In this document: positions 5,622 to 10,660 of the stretch, piece after piece
How positions within the stretch are numbered: position 1 is the first letter of the stretch
Layout: every line of letters starts with the position of its first letter
Virus record (IMG/VR): IMGVR_UViG_3300037882_003236
Coordinates: 1-35,245 of that record
From: a virus
DNA length: 35,245 nucleotides
Strand: one strand, 5' to 3'
Notes under the pieces: model-generated
Seen by the model: the letters and a program-made list of their open reading frames with translations, nothing else
Told to the model about the DNA's origin: nothing
Databases searched by the model: none
Made by a program: the position numbers and the translations under genes

Positions 5622-5987
5622 TTATTTATGAGTCCCATTCGTTTGTGGATTCAGTTCAATAACCTTCCTGGCTTCTTGTGGCTGGGAAAGCATAATCTGT
5701 ATTAAGGGCATTGTTTGAGCGGTTGTTAAAGAATCCTCAGCATGAGGTTGATACACTCCAGCGGCTTTAATAATTGTATCAGAAGCTTTTACGAGGGCAG
5801 AAGCAGCCTTTATTCTATCTCCTATGCAGTACTTGGGTGTTCCATCTTCCAAAACCTCTTCATTTCTCATGATTCCATGTAGAAAGTTTGTTGCATCGGA
5901 AAGGAGTTTTATTGCAGCGGGACATTTCTTTTGCGCTAGTCCTTGGTAATAGCTTACTCTATTTAGTTTTCGAGGTAGATTATCCAT
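5622..5987 (-). CDS. Probable terminase small subunit / TerL-adjacent protein
   Basis: A 121-residue, mostly helical protein encoded immediately ahead of terL on the same strand. Features are a basic N-terminus (PRKLNRVSYYQGLAQKKCPAAIKLL) and a segment YCIGDRIKAASALVKASDTIIKAAGVYQP, which resembles the mixed helix region of small terminases that precedes oligomerisation. No clear HTH is visible. Position and size are what support the call; sequence recognition is weak. It would recognise the packaging site and load TerL. An alternative is an unrelated early protein in the same operon. Confidence 0.5.
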   Translation of the reverse strand: MDNLPRKLNRVSYYQGLAQKKCPAAIKLLSDATNFLHGIMRNEEVLEDGTPKYCIGDRIKAASALVKASDTIIKAAGVYQPHAEDSLTTAQTMPLIQIMLSQPQEARKVIELNPQTNGTHK

Positions 5988-5990
5988 ATA

Positions 5991-6317
5991 TTAGAATGTT
6001 ATTTCATCGTCATCTATATCAACCCTCGGCTTATTTCTAAAGAGGGGTTCTTTAGGTTCAGATGACTCAGGATTTCGTTTAGGAAGTGGATTTATGCAAG
6101 TGTTGAAGTGAGCTCTAAAGACTGGTGGCGGGTTGTCCTGCATCCGTTTATGTAGAGTTGCATCTTTTACTTTGAAGCATATGCCGTCGGCTGTAAATAG
6201 AAATTCATCTTCCTTAATTGTTTCTCTATCTATAGGAATGACGTCTATAGGAACGTTTTTCTTTGTTTTAGTTCTCACCCAACGGATTGGGGTATCGCAT
6301 CTATTGCAGAGTGGCAT
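5991..6317 (-). CDS. Zinc-binding phage protein (MPLCxxCxxxIRWVRT family)
   Basis: A 108-residue protein. The start MPLCNRCDTPIRWVRTKTKK has a CxxC knuckle, and the second half-site is FRAHFNTC near residues 69-77, giving a C2HC-type zinc ribbon. Between them lies NVPIDVIPIDR, typical of a family found widely in actinobacterial and proteobacterial phages. The C-terminus (PKRNPESSEPKE...DIDDDEITF) is disordered and acidic. It lies between the annealing protein and terminase genes in one minus-strand operon with only 1-3 bases between genes. A DNA- or RNA-binding role in recombination or packaging is inference. Confidence 0.65.
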   Translation of the reverse strand: MPLCNRCDTPIRWVRTKTKKNVPIDVIPIDRETIKEDEFLFTADGICFKVKDATLHKRMQDNPPPVFRAHFNTCINPLPKRNPESSEPKEPLFRNKPRVDIDDDEITF

Positions 6318-6318
6318 A

Positions 6319-7131
6319 TTATGGCTTTAAAAAGTGGTTAATTGCTATCATATCTTTTTGGGGTATTTGTTTTAATCCATCATCTCCAAATTTATTGACC
6401 CATTTTATGAATTCTGGCCATACGGTTGGGTCAATGTCATTAATGGCAGCTTGAGCAAGTGTTTTTCCCTTGTATTTCCCTGTTGTGAGTACATAGTCTT
6501 CAATTGGTAGGTTGAGCGATGGATCTGCATCTAGATAATCATAATCTGATTCTGAACTAGGGACTATTTCCTCTATATTTTTCGCTTCTTTAAGAGTTAC
6601 AGTTTTTTGAGGTGTTGCGATAGTTATTGCTGCTCTTTTTTCTTTTGGTGGAGTAGCGATAGTTTCGAATTCTGTTTCGTCGAGCATCCCTAATCCGAAC
6701 AATGACAGTGTAACTCTATTTTTTGCTTTTGTTTCGGCGGTCATTAAGGCATTTGCTAGGTTTTTTCCTTTAAGTCCTTCGATTGCGACTATTCCTGACG
6801 CGACATCTTTACGACCAGAGGGTAGTTCAGCGGAAGCCCAGACGATGTATAGACCGTTTTTTTCTTCGGATCTGAGTTCTGAGACTGTTACCTGGTGGAT
6901 ATTTCTAAGTTGCTCGCTACAGCCCTTTCTAGCCCCTAGAATGAGCTTTCCATTTGCCTCGAAATATTCGAAAGGTTTTGTGAGTGGATTGAGTTCGAGT
7001 GACTCACAAACTCTCATGTAGTATTCTATTCTTTCTTTCTCGGAAAGTTTACTTAAGTCACCTTGAATAAAGACTTTTTCTAGGTCACCGAGAGATGTTT
7101 GTTTTATGGTAGAAGGTGTATTTTTACTCAT
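6319..7131 (-). CDS. Single-strand annealing recombinase (RecT/Erf-like) with C-terminal GKYKGK domain
   Basis: A 270-residue protein. Residues 41-80 (CESLELNPLTKPFEYFEANG, GARKGCSEQLRNIH) and 110-155 (VASGIVAIEGLKGKNLANAL, ETKAKNRVTLSLFGLGMLDE) are the conserved core of a phage recombination family usually annotated RecT- or Erf-like. After a linker, residues 218-225 (GKYKGKTL) begin a short C-terminal domain of the kind seen in Erf and exonuclease X proteins. It would anneal complementary single strands in phage recombination and replication. It is the only recognisable DNA-metabolism enzyme on the early side. A strong promoter lies directly upstream, and the start has no ribosome binding site. 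Confidence 0.7.
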   Translation of the reverse strand: MSKNTPSTIKQTSLGDLEKVFIQGDLSKLSEKERIEYYMRVCESLELNPLTKPFEYFEANGKLILGARKGCSEQLRNIHQVTVSELRSEEKNGLYIVWASAELPSGRKDVASGIVAIEGLKGKNLANALMTAETKAKNRVTLSLFGLGMLDETEFETIATPPKEKRAAITIATPQKTVTLKEAKNIEEIVPSSESDYDYLDADPSLNLPIEDYVLTTGKYKGKTLAQAAINDIDPTVWPEFIKWVNKFGDDGLKQIPQKDMIAINHFLKP

Positions 7132-7136
7132 GAGTC

Positions 7137-7166
7137 ATAATAATCTTCATTCGAGTTTATTGTCAA
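7137..7166 (-). promoter_or_regulatory. Strong sigma70-type promoter for the annealing-protein operon
   Basis: A perfect -35 TTGACA (7161-7166), an 18-base spacer and TATTAT -10 (7137-7142) lie only five bases before the ATG at 7131. The predicted transcript start falls at or within the start codon, so the mRNA would be leaderless. The site also lies in the 39-bp gap between divergent genes. Confidence 0.6.
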
Positions 7167-7170
7167 GTAT

Positions 7171-7527
7171 ATGTCTCGGAAAGTTTTTTCAATTTGCCCC
7201 GATTTTAAAGAATTTTATAAAAGTGTTCACATACAGCCAGAAAAGAAGATGCAGCTTGCGATTTTGGAGAGATCTATTCTGGATTACGTGATAGCGGATG
7301 ACGAAGAAAGCTATAATTATGGGACTAAGAATAATTGTAGGCGAGCAGCTCACCAGTGGTTTTACTCTCAAGATGAGGAGTATTTTCTATCGTTTGGGTA
7401 TATTTGTTTTATGTTTGATTTCTGTAAGGAAAAGATCCTGGAGAGCGTAGAAAAGGCTAGGAGAGAGATTAACGAGAATAAGATGAAGGGATTTCGAGAG
7501 TACAGATTGCTTGACAAACGTAACTAA
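7171..7527 (+). CDS. Phage regulatory-module protein (ALRD/WF-type family)
   Basis: A 118-residue protein, first of three plus-strand genes. The core LAILERSILDYVIAD...NCRRAAHQWFYSQDEEYFLSFGYICFMFDF...ILESVEKARR follows a pattern common in phage early regions: helix 'L..A..D', 'A..WF.S', 'FSF..IC..L', then a terminal '.R' helix. It is small, helical and of unknown biochemical function. It is divergent from the annealing-protein gene and shares a 39-bp intergenic region with it, so the two may be coordinately controlled. The ATG is weakly supported by upstream sequence, but an in-frame stop precludes a much longer form. Confidence 0.6.
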   Translation: MSRKVFSICPDFKEFYKSVHIQPEKKMQLAILERSILDYVIADDEESYNYGTKNNCRRAAHQWFYSQDEEYFLSFGYICFMFDFCKEKILESVEKARREINENKMKGFREYRLLDKRN

Positions 7528-7545
7528 CGAGTTGATATTGAAAGT

Positions 7546-7758
7546 ATGAATAAAAAAGAGGTTTTCAATGAGAATGAGATTATTTTGAACACGAAAAAAA
7601 CGTGTGAGATACTTAATAATATCTCTCGCCAGAGGTTGTCGCAATTACGCAACTTTCATGGACTCCCACATATCAGATTAGGGTACCGTACAATTAGGTA
7701 CCGATATTCCGAGGTTATGAATTGGCTATCTTCTAGGGAAATGAGAATAACGAAATGA
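7546..7758 (+). CDS. Excisionase/AlpA-type helix-turn-helix protein
   Basis: A 70-residue protein with a MerR-like winged HTH: IILNTKKTCEILNNISRQRLSQLRN (helix-turn-helix), then HIRLGYRTIRYRYSEVMNWLSSRE, the wing and following helix typical of HTH_17/excisionase-like DNA-binding proteins. A role as transcriptional regulator is more likely than excision because no integrase is present. Its TGA overlaps the ATG of the next gene (ATGA), indicating translational coupling. Targets could be the palindromes of the control region at 9.86-9.91 kb, which is speculation. Confidence 0.7.
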   Translation: MNKKEVFNENEIILNTKKTCEILNNISRQRLSQLRNFHGLPHIRLGYRTIRYRYSEVMNWLSSREMRITK

Positions 7759-7940
7759 TAAGTATTTTTATATTGTGGGCAGTATCAATCCTCGCGATTC
7801 TAGTAGGATTAGACTGCTTAATGATGTACAATAACCTTAGAGAAGTAAGGAAGGTTAAGAAGTGTATTAATGATTTATTCCTTGAAGCCGTGGCATCGGA
7901 ACTAGAATCTATAAAGACAGATCAAGACGTAGTACATTAG
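7755..7940 (+). CDS. Small single-pass membrane protein (61 aa)
   Basis: The frame begins MISIFILWAVSILAILVGLDCLMMYNN, one N-terminal transmembrane helix, then a charged cytoplasmic helix (LREVRKVKKCINDLFLEAVASELES). Its ATG overlaps the stop of the HTH gene by four bases, so it is translated with it. No lipobox or peptidase site is visible. Roles such as superinfection exclusion or membrane anchoring are possible but not shown. Confidence 0.55.
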   Translation: MISIFILWAVSILAILVGLDCLMMYNNLREVRKVKKCINDLFLEAVASELESIKTDQDVVH

Positions 7941-7991
7941 TGCTATACATCCTAAATTCCAGTGTGCTGCTACAATCATTTTAAGTTTCAT
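7902..7991 (-). CDS. 29-residue hydrophobic peptide overlapping the preceding gene
   Basis: ATG at 7991 follows AGGG with six bases of spacing, right after the stop of the gene at 7995-8186. The peptide MKLKMIVAAHWNLGCIALMY continues into a Tyr/Leu-rich tail and could span a membrane once. It overlaps the plus-strand membrane-protein gene tail to tail by 39 bases. Support is limited to the ribosome site and hydrophobic composition. Confidence 0.35.
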   Translation of the reverse strand: MKLKMIVAAHWNLGCIALMYYVLICLYRF

Positions 7992-7994
7992 ATA

Positions 7995-8186
7995 TTACCC
8001 TAAAACAACAGGTAAGTGGTATCTTGCGTTAGTGTCTTTGATCATCAGGTGTTCGAGTTCGGGGTGATGAGCAATGATTTCGTTCATCATTACGTCCCTG
8101 AGTTGTTCTGCTATTTGTTTGTACTGTAGCTCTAGTTGTTTGATTCTCTCTAGTTCTTCTTTCTTTTTCTTATTAAAAAACCACAT
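7995..8186 (-). CDS. Small coiled-coil protein (63 aa)
   Basis: ATG at 8186 is preceded by AGGAG with good spacing. The protein starts with a basic, aromatic patch (MWFFNKKKKEELERIKQLEL) that could touch the membrane. It continues as one charged helix (QYKQIAEQLRDVMMNEIIAHHPELEHLM) and ends in a short hydrophobic strand, LPVVLG. I do not recognise a family. It is the last clearly supported gene of the minus-strand cluster between 9.67 and 8.0 kb. Confidence 0.55.
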   Translation of the reverse strand: MWFFNKKKKEELERIKQLELQYKQIAEQLRDVMMNEIIAHHPELEHLMIKDTNARYHLPVVLG

Positions 8187-8479
8187 AAATTACTCCTATA
8201 GTATTGATAGTTATTTGAACTAACCAAATTATATTATCGGGAGAGTTCGAGCAAAGCTTTAGGGTATTGTTATGATTTATTTTAGGAGTCGGAGTTTGTT
8301 TTTTTTGCGAGAGGGTGAAGATAAAAAGCCCAGGGGAATTACTCAATCTGTAGATCTATTCGTGCTGAATTATGTAAAAGCCCCTGGGCTTAAAGGAGTA
8401 AACTGTAGCATTAGGAAATCTGCTTTATTCTAGCATAGAATTTATTATCACCTGAGAATATGTTAAAAGTCAATATGTT
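8187..8479. other. Non-coding stretch with long-range hairpin and AT-rich DNA
   Basis: There is no credible gene in about 290 bp. Perfect 11-bp arms AAGCCCAGGGG (8326-8336) and CCCCTGGGCTT (8381-8391) enclose 44 bases containing the palindrome TAGATCTA, which could be the stem of a small structured RNA or a protein site. A 6-bp hairpin, ATTCTA-GCA-TAGAAT, lies at 8427-8441. A T8 run at 8299-8306 follows a purine-rich tract. No tRNA cloverleaf was found. Confidence 0.5.
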
Positions 8480-8529
8480 TCAAGTATTGACGTGATAAAA
8501 ACAGTCAAGTATTGACGTGATAAAAACAG
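8480..8529. repeat. 25-bp tandem duplication
   Basis: Two exact 25-base copies (8480-8504 and 8505-8529) begin TCAAGTATTGACGTGA and end AAAAACAG. They cover the 3' end of the heptad-repeat gene. Because 25 is not a multiple of three, the duplication changes its C-terminal residues. Confidence 0.9.
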
Positions 8530-8689
8530 TATCTCCCTCAGCCCAAAGCTTATCTCCTTCAGCCCAGAGCTTATATCCCTCATCCCGAATCTTAGTTCCC
8601 TCAGCTAGAAGTCTGTTTCCCTCAGTCCAAATCTTATCTCCTTCAGCCCGAAGCCCCTTTCTTTTTTCCCATGCTTCTTTAGGTGTCAT
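8480..8689 (-). CDS. Heptapeptide-repeat protein (KLWAEGD repeats)
   Basis: A 69-residue protein with an AAAGGA site before ATG 8689. After MTPKEAWEKRK come about six seven-residue units: GLRAEGD, KIWTEGN, RLLAEGT, KIRDEGY, KLWAEGD, KLWAEGD. Such x-Leu/Trp-x-Ala-Glu-Gly-Asp repeats occur in many phage hypothetical proteins and probably form a regular helical or coiled array; the function is unknown. The last ~17 residues (TVFITSILDCFYHVNT) are not part of the repeat and are altered by the 25-bp duplication at the 3' end. The DNA under the repeat is a 21-bp degenerate tandem array. The first 15 bases of the gene equal those of the small gene starting at 1503. Confidence 0.65.
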   Translation of the reverse strand: MTPKEAWEKRKGLRAEGDKIWTEGNRLLAEGTKIRDEGYKLWAEGDKLWAEGDTVFITSILDCFYHVNT

Positions 8690-8702
8690 GTTAAATATCC
8701 TT

Positions 8703-8915
8703 TTAAATATCCTTTACCTTCCGCAGGTACCGTACCAACTCATCGAGCTCAGTACAAGTTTTGGTTATTTTATCCGCCGCCTCACCAACCTTGCCCAAAA
8801 ACCTAGTACCCGTCACAAAATACCGCTTTGAATATCTTAAGTGCCCGTTGACCTTACTTACTGTACAAAGATACTTACCCAGACTTAATGTGTACGATGT
8901 ATTGTTATGTGTCAT
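8703..8915 (-). CDS. Hypothetical protein (70 aa)
   Basis: ATG at 8915 follows AGGGTG in the end of the upstream gene, three bases after that gene's stop. The protein (MTHNNTSYTLSLGKYLCTVS...TRFLGKVGEAADKITKTCTELDELVRYLRKVKDI) has a beta-rich first half and an amphipathic C-terminal helix. There is no recognised family, signal peptide or metal site. Its tight spacing with both neighbours places it in the small minus-strand operon running from 9668 to 7995. Confidence 0.55.
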   Translation of the reverse strand: MTHNNTSYTLSLGKYLCTVSKVNGHLRYSKRYFVTGTRFLGKVGEAADKITKTCTELDELVRYLRKVKDI

Positions 8916-8917
8916 TG

Positions 8918-9163
8918 CTACTCACCCTGTATTTTTATTATAGCTTTATTCAATAATCTTAGTTTTTTTTCCTCAGTAGTACTTATATCAACCCCTTGTT
9001 TAATTTTAAGCTTGAGTTCCTTTTCATTTATATCAAACCCATCGATATCGTATGGTTCCCCTGGTAGTTCTCCAAATATACCCACATAAATTGGTTCGAC
9101 CCCCCTATCCTCATCTATTAATATATTTAATAAAAAGCTGAGTTCCCTAACTGTGATTGTCAT
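8918..9163 (-). CDS. Small phage protein (TVRELxxxL family)
   Basis: An 81-residue protein with an AAGGAG ribosome site before ATG 9163. It opens MTITVRELSFLLNILIDEDR followed by VEPIYVGIFGE. This resembles the many small phage and plasmid proteins that start 'MTVxELIxxLxxxDPDxxVxIG', an alpha-beta module of unknown role. The second half is a charged helix (INEKELKLKIKQGVDISTTEEKKLRLLNKAI). No catalytic residues are apparent. Confidence 0.55.
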   Translation of the reverse strand: MTITVRELSFLLNILIDEDRGVEPIYVGIFGELPGEPYDIDGFDINEKELKLKIKQGVDISTTEEKKLRLLNKAIIKIQGE

Positions 9164-9209
9164 AATGTTTACTCCTTATTATCGCCCTTATCGCCTAACC
9201 GATTATCCA

Positions 9210-9668
9210 CTATTTTGAGACCAGCTCTGGCTTACCTTCGATCACTGATGAGATGAGCGTGCTTATTCGATCTTGAATTTTATATTCATATCCAGATTCT
9301 TTAATCCATGCGATTTCTGAATTAAATTTCTCTTCCTCATCTTTTCCGAATTTTATGCTCCAGCCTTTCACGGGATGATCGAGCATTAGTAATCCAAGTG
9401 CTCCGAGCGAGAATTCCCCGAACCCATACCCTCTCGATTTAAGTATATCTTTAATCCCATATGAGTTAAAATTACAGATAATCTCAACTCCTTCGGTATA
9501 TCCTCGAAGAATAAAGCTAGGAGGTAATTTTTCCTCTTCTTTTCTTTTACATTTCCAGCAATCTTGTCTGGCGAGCCAGTCAAGTTTCCTTTCTCGGTCG
9601 GTGTGCTTTCCTTGAAGATTGATTTCGCCCGCGCATCCACATCTATATTCCACTGTGTATTTTGCCAT
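9210..9668 (-). CDS. Zinc-ribbon protein (KYTVEYRCGCAGEINL family)
   Basis: A 152-residue protein. The first ~45 residues (AKYTVEYRCGCAGEINLQGK, DRERKLDWLARQDCWKCKRKE) form a conserved domain known from many bacterial and phage proteins, with CxC and CxxC metal ligands and the internal DREW/DRER motif. The remaining 100 residues (ILRGYTEGVEIICNFNSYGIKDILK...) are unfamiliar, alpha/beta and end in an acidic tail. The start at 9668 has a long AGGAGAAGGAGA purine tract upstream. It is the first gene of the minus-strand cluster and diverges from the small membrane peptide at 9795. The function is unknown. Confidence 0.6.
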   Translation of the reverse strand: MAKYTVEYRCGCAGEINLQGKHTDRERKLDWLARQDCWKCKRKEEEKLPPSFILRGYTEGVEIICNFNSYGIKDILKSRGYGFGEFSLGALGLLMLDHPVKGWSIKFGKDEEEKFNSEIAWIKESGYEYKIQDRISTLISSVIEGKPELVSK

Positions 9669-9692
9669 GTTTTTTTTCTCCTTCTCCTGTGT

Positions 9693-9723
9693 GTTTTACA
9701 ATGGGTACGAATCGATGTAAATA
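9693..9723. promoter_or_regulatory. Possible overlapping divergent promoters
   Basis: On the plus strand TTTACA (9695-9700) is followed after 17 bases by TAAATA (9718-9723). On the minus strand TTTACA (9716-9721) is followed after 17 bases by TAAAAC (9693-9698). The elements are arranged symmetrically between the divergent genes at 9668 and 9795. This is a motif match only. Confidence 0.35.
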
Positions 9724-9794
9724 AGGTTACGACTAGTTTCAGGTTTTTCTGTAGCTTTTTGTTGTAAATGTTTCGTATCAGAAAGGTACTTCTT

Positions 9795-9884
9795 ATGTGG
9801 TACGTATTAGGTTTTTTACTAATACTATTAGGATTGGGAATTTATTTAGATCATACACCAAAAGGAGTACATTCGTACTCCTAA
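9795..9884 (+). CDS. 29-residue membrane peptide
   Basis: ATG at 9795 follows AAAGG by eight bases. The peptide MWYVLGFLLILLGLGIYLDH plus a short tail is a single transmembrane helix with a polar C-terminus. Its last codons overlap the inverted repeat at 9863-9882. It is too small for family assignment; the ribosome site and strong hydrophobic pattern are the evidence. Confidence 0.45.
   Translation: MWYVLGFLLILLGLGIYLDHTPKGVHSYS
9863..9882. promoter_or_regulatory. Inverted repeat, operator-like or terminator-like
   Basis: Perfect 8-bp arms AGGAGTAC and GTACTCCT flank a four-base loop ATTC. On the minus strand the stem is followed by TTTT, so it could act as a weak terminator; as double-stranded DNA it could be an operator. 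Confidence 0.5.
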
Positions 9885-9895
9885 TCCCTAGCTAT

Positions 9896-9912
9896 GTACG
9901 TACAGTACGTAC
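9896..9912. promoter_or_regulatory. Palindromic direct repeat GTACGTAC-A-GTACGTAC
   Basis: Two copies of the self-complementary octamer GTACGTAC are separated by one base, making a 17-base odd palindrome with half-sites that are also direct repeats. It lies 33 bases upstream of a good -35 box, a position suited to an operator or activator site, or an origin element. Confidence 0.5.
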
Positions 9913-9944
9913 CGTGTACATACCAAGCTAGTAACAAATGCGTA

Positions 9945-9972
9945 TTGTATATGTATCAAATATGTATATGAT
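9945..9972 (+). promoter_or_regulatory. Candidate promoter of the control region, plus strand
   Basis: TTGTAT (9945-9950), a 16-base spacer and TATGAT (9967-9972) form a reasonable sigma70 match within AT-rich DNA. It reads toward the virion module. The predicted start is close to the G-quadruplex motif at 9983. Confidence 0.4.
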
Positions 9973-9982
9973 AAAATATAAA

Positions 9983-9997
9983 GGTTGGGAGGGTGGG
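9983..9997 (+). other. G-quadruplex motif
   Basis: GGTTGGGAGGGTGGG contains four G runs with one- or two-base loops on the plus strand, followed at once by the AT palindrome ATTAATTAATTAAT. It would sit in the extreme 5' leader of a transcript from the promoter at 9945. Confidence 0.55.
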
Positions 9998-10012
9998 ATT
10001 AATTAATTAATG

Positions 10013-10279
10013 GTACGCTTGTGGACATATCTATCCTTGGTAGAGTACTCTTGGGGGGAGATAATTTATATAAAGAAAGAATCCTTATAAGAGGGGGGGG
10101 TGTAATGGCCTTGATACCATTTTCAAAAACCGTTGGCAAGGGCTAACGATCTAAGTACTTGAAAAGTGCTGTTTGGAAGATTTTGATGAGTACGCTGAGC
10201 GATGATCAAGAAAAGTTGTTTTCTAATAAATAATTTTTATAAGATTATTCAAATTAGCAAATGAGCTAGGGGCAAAATA
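10013..10279 (+). other. Control region, second half: G-runs and an interrupted small frame
   Basis: This stretch holds a G6 and a G8 tract. The G8 (10093-10100) serves as part of a ribosome site for ATG 10105, which reads MALIPFSKTVGKG, meets TAA at 10144, then stays open in the same frame for 28 codons (RSKYLKSAVWKILMSTLSDD...) to TAA 10231. It may be a degenerate or readthrough gene, or chance. A 27-codon frame from ATG 10010 lacks a good ribosome site. No other feature is supported. Confidence 0.35.
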
Positions 10280-10393
10280 ATGCAGAGAACAGATGGGGAA
10301 ACTACTAAAATGACCGACCGCTCACAACAAGTTCGAGAACTTATCCAGCTCGCTGAAAAGCATGGGTTTGTGCTGCCGAAGGATAACAGATGA
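10280..10393 (+). CDS. Short HicA-like N-terminal peptide (37 aa), possibly truncated
   Basis: ATG at 10280 follows AGGGG by seven bases. The peptide contains DRSQQVRELIQLAEKHGFVL, the first helix and strand typical of HicA/YcfA-type mRNA interferase or double-stranded RNA-binding proteins. It stops (PKDNR) where the family normally has the catalytic His loop and the beta-sheet. The TGA overlaps the ATG of the glycine-rich gene (ATGA), so the two are coupled. I infer that the 3' part of a HicA-like gene was replaced by the hexamer array. Without the His it should lack nuclease activity. Confidence 0.45.
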   Translation: MQRTDGETTKMTDRSQQVRELIQLAEKHGFVLPKDNR

Positions 10394-10644
10394 TACATGA
10401 TGGCGATGGCAATGGCTCTAGCTCTAGCTCTAGCTCTAGCGATGGCTATGGCTCTGGCGATGGCGATGGCTATGGCTCTGGCGATGGCGATGGAAATGGC
10501 TCTGGCGATGGCTATGGCGATGGCGCTGGAAATGGCGATGGCTATGGCTATGGAAATGGCTCTGGCTATGGCTATGGCTATGGCGATGGCTATGGCGATG
10601 GCGATGGCTATGGAAATGGCTCTGGCTATGCCTATGTGATTTAG
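10390..10644 (+). CDS. Glycine-rich GDG/GYG/GSG repeat protein (84 aa), copy 2
   Basis: ATG at 10390 has AAGGA six bases upstream, fixing the frame as MIHDGDGNGSSSSSSSSDGY followed by Gly alternating with Asp, Tyr, Ser and Asn. An octaserine run, coded by AGCTCT hexamers, is specific to this copy. The C-terminal GDGYGNGSGY is shared with the protein at 874-1149. No signal peptide, Cys or hydrophobic core is present, so it is likely extended or disordered. It lies just before the portal gene, separated by a strong hairpin. The six-base unit keeps the frame when copy number changes. It may be a minor structural, adhesive or metal-binding protein; this is inference. Confidence 0.6.
   Translation: MIHDGDGNGSSSSSSSSDGYGSGDGDGYGSGDGDGNGSGDGYGDGAGNGDGYGYGNGSGYGYGYGDGYGDGDGYGNGSGYAYVI
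10395..10634. repeat. Hexanucleotide repeat array (GATGGC/TATGGC), array 2
   Basis: About 240 bp of tandem hexamers on the plus strand, mostly GATGGC, TATGGC and TCTGGC, with an AGCTCT block at 10420-10440. It is an inverted homologue of array 1; 10592-10630 is the exact reverse complement of 897-935. Confidence 0.9.
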
Positions 10645-10660
10645 CTTTCCCATAGTCCTT

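Noticed and set aside
7546-7758. Excisionase as a sign of a temperate phage
   Set aside because: The HTH family also includes transcription regulators, and no integrase or attachment site was recognised in the circle.
9386-9640. Minus-strand 84-codon frame within the zinc-ribbon gene
   Set aside because: It lies wholly inside the better supported frame 9210-9668, which carries conserved Cys motifs and a ribosome site.
7941-10279. tRNA genes or a suppressor tRNA in the non-coding stretches
   Set aside because: GTTCGA-like strings (for example near 8246) have no matching acceptor or anticodon stems.
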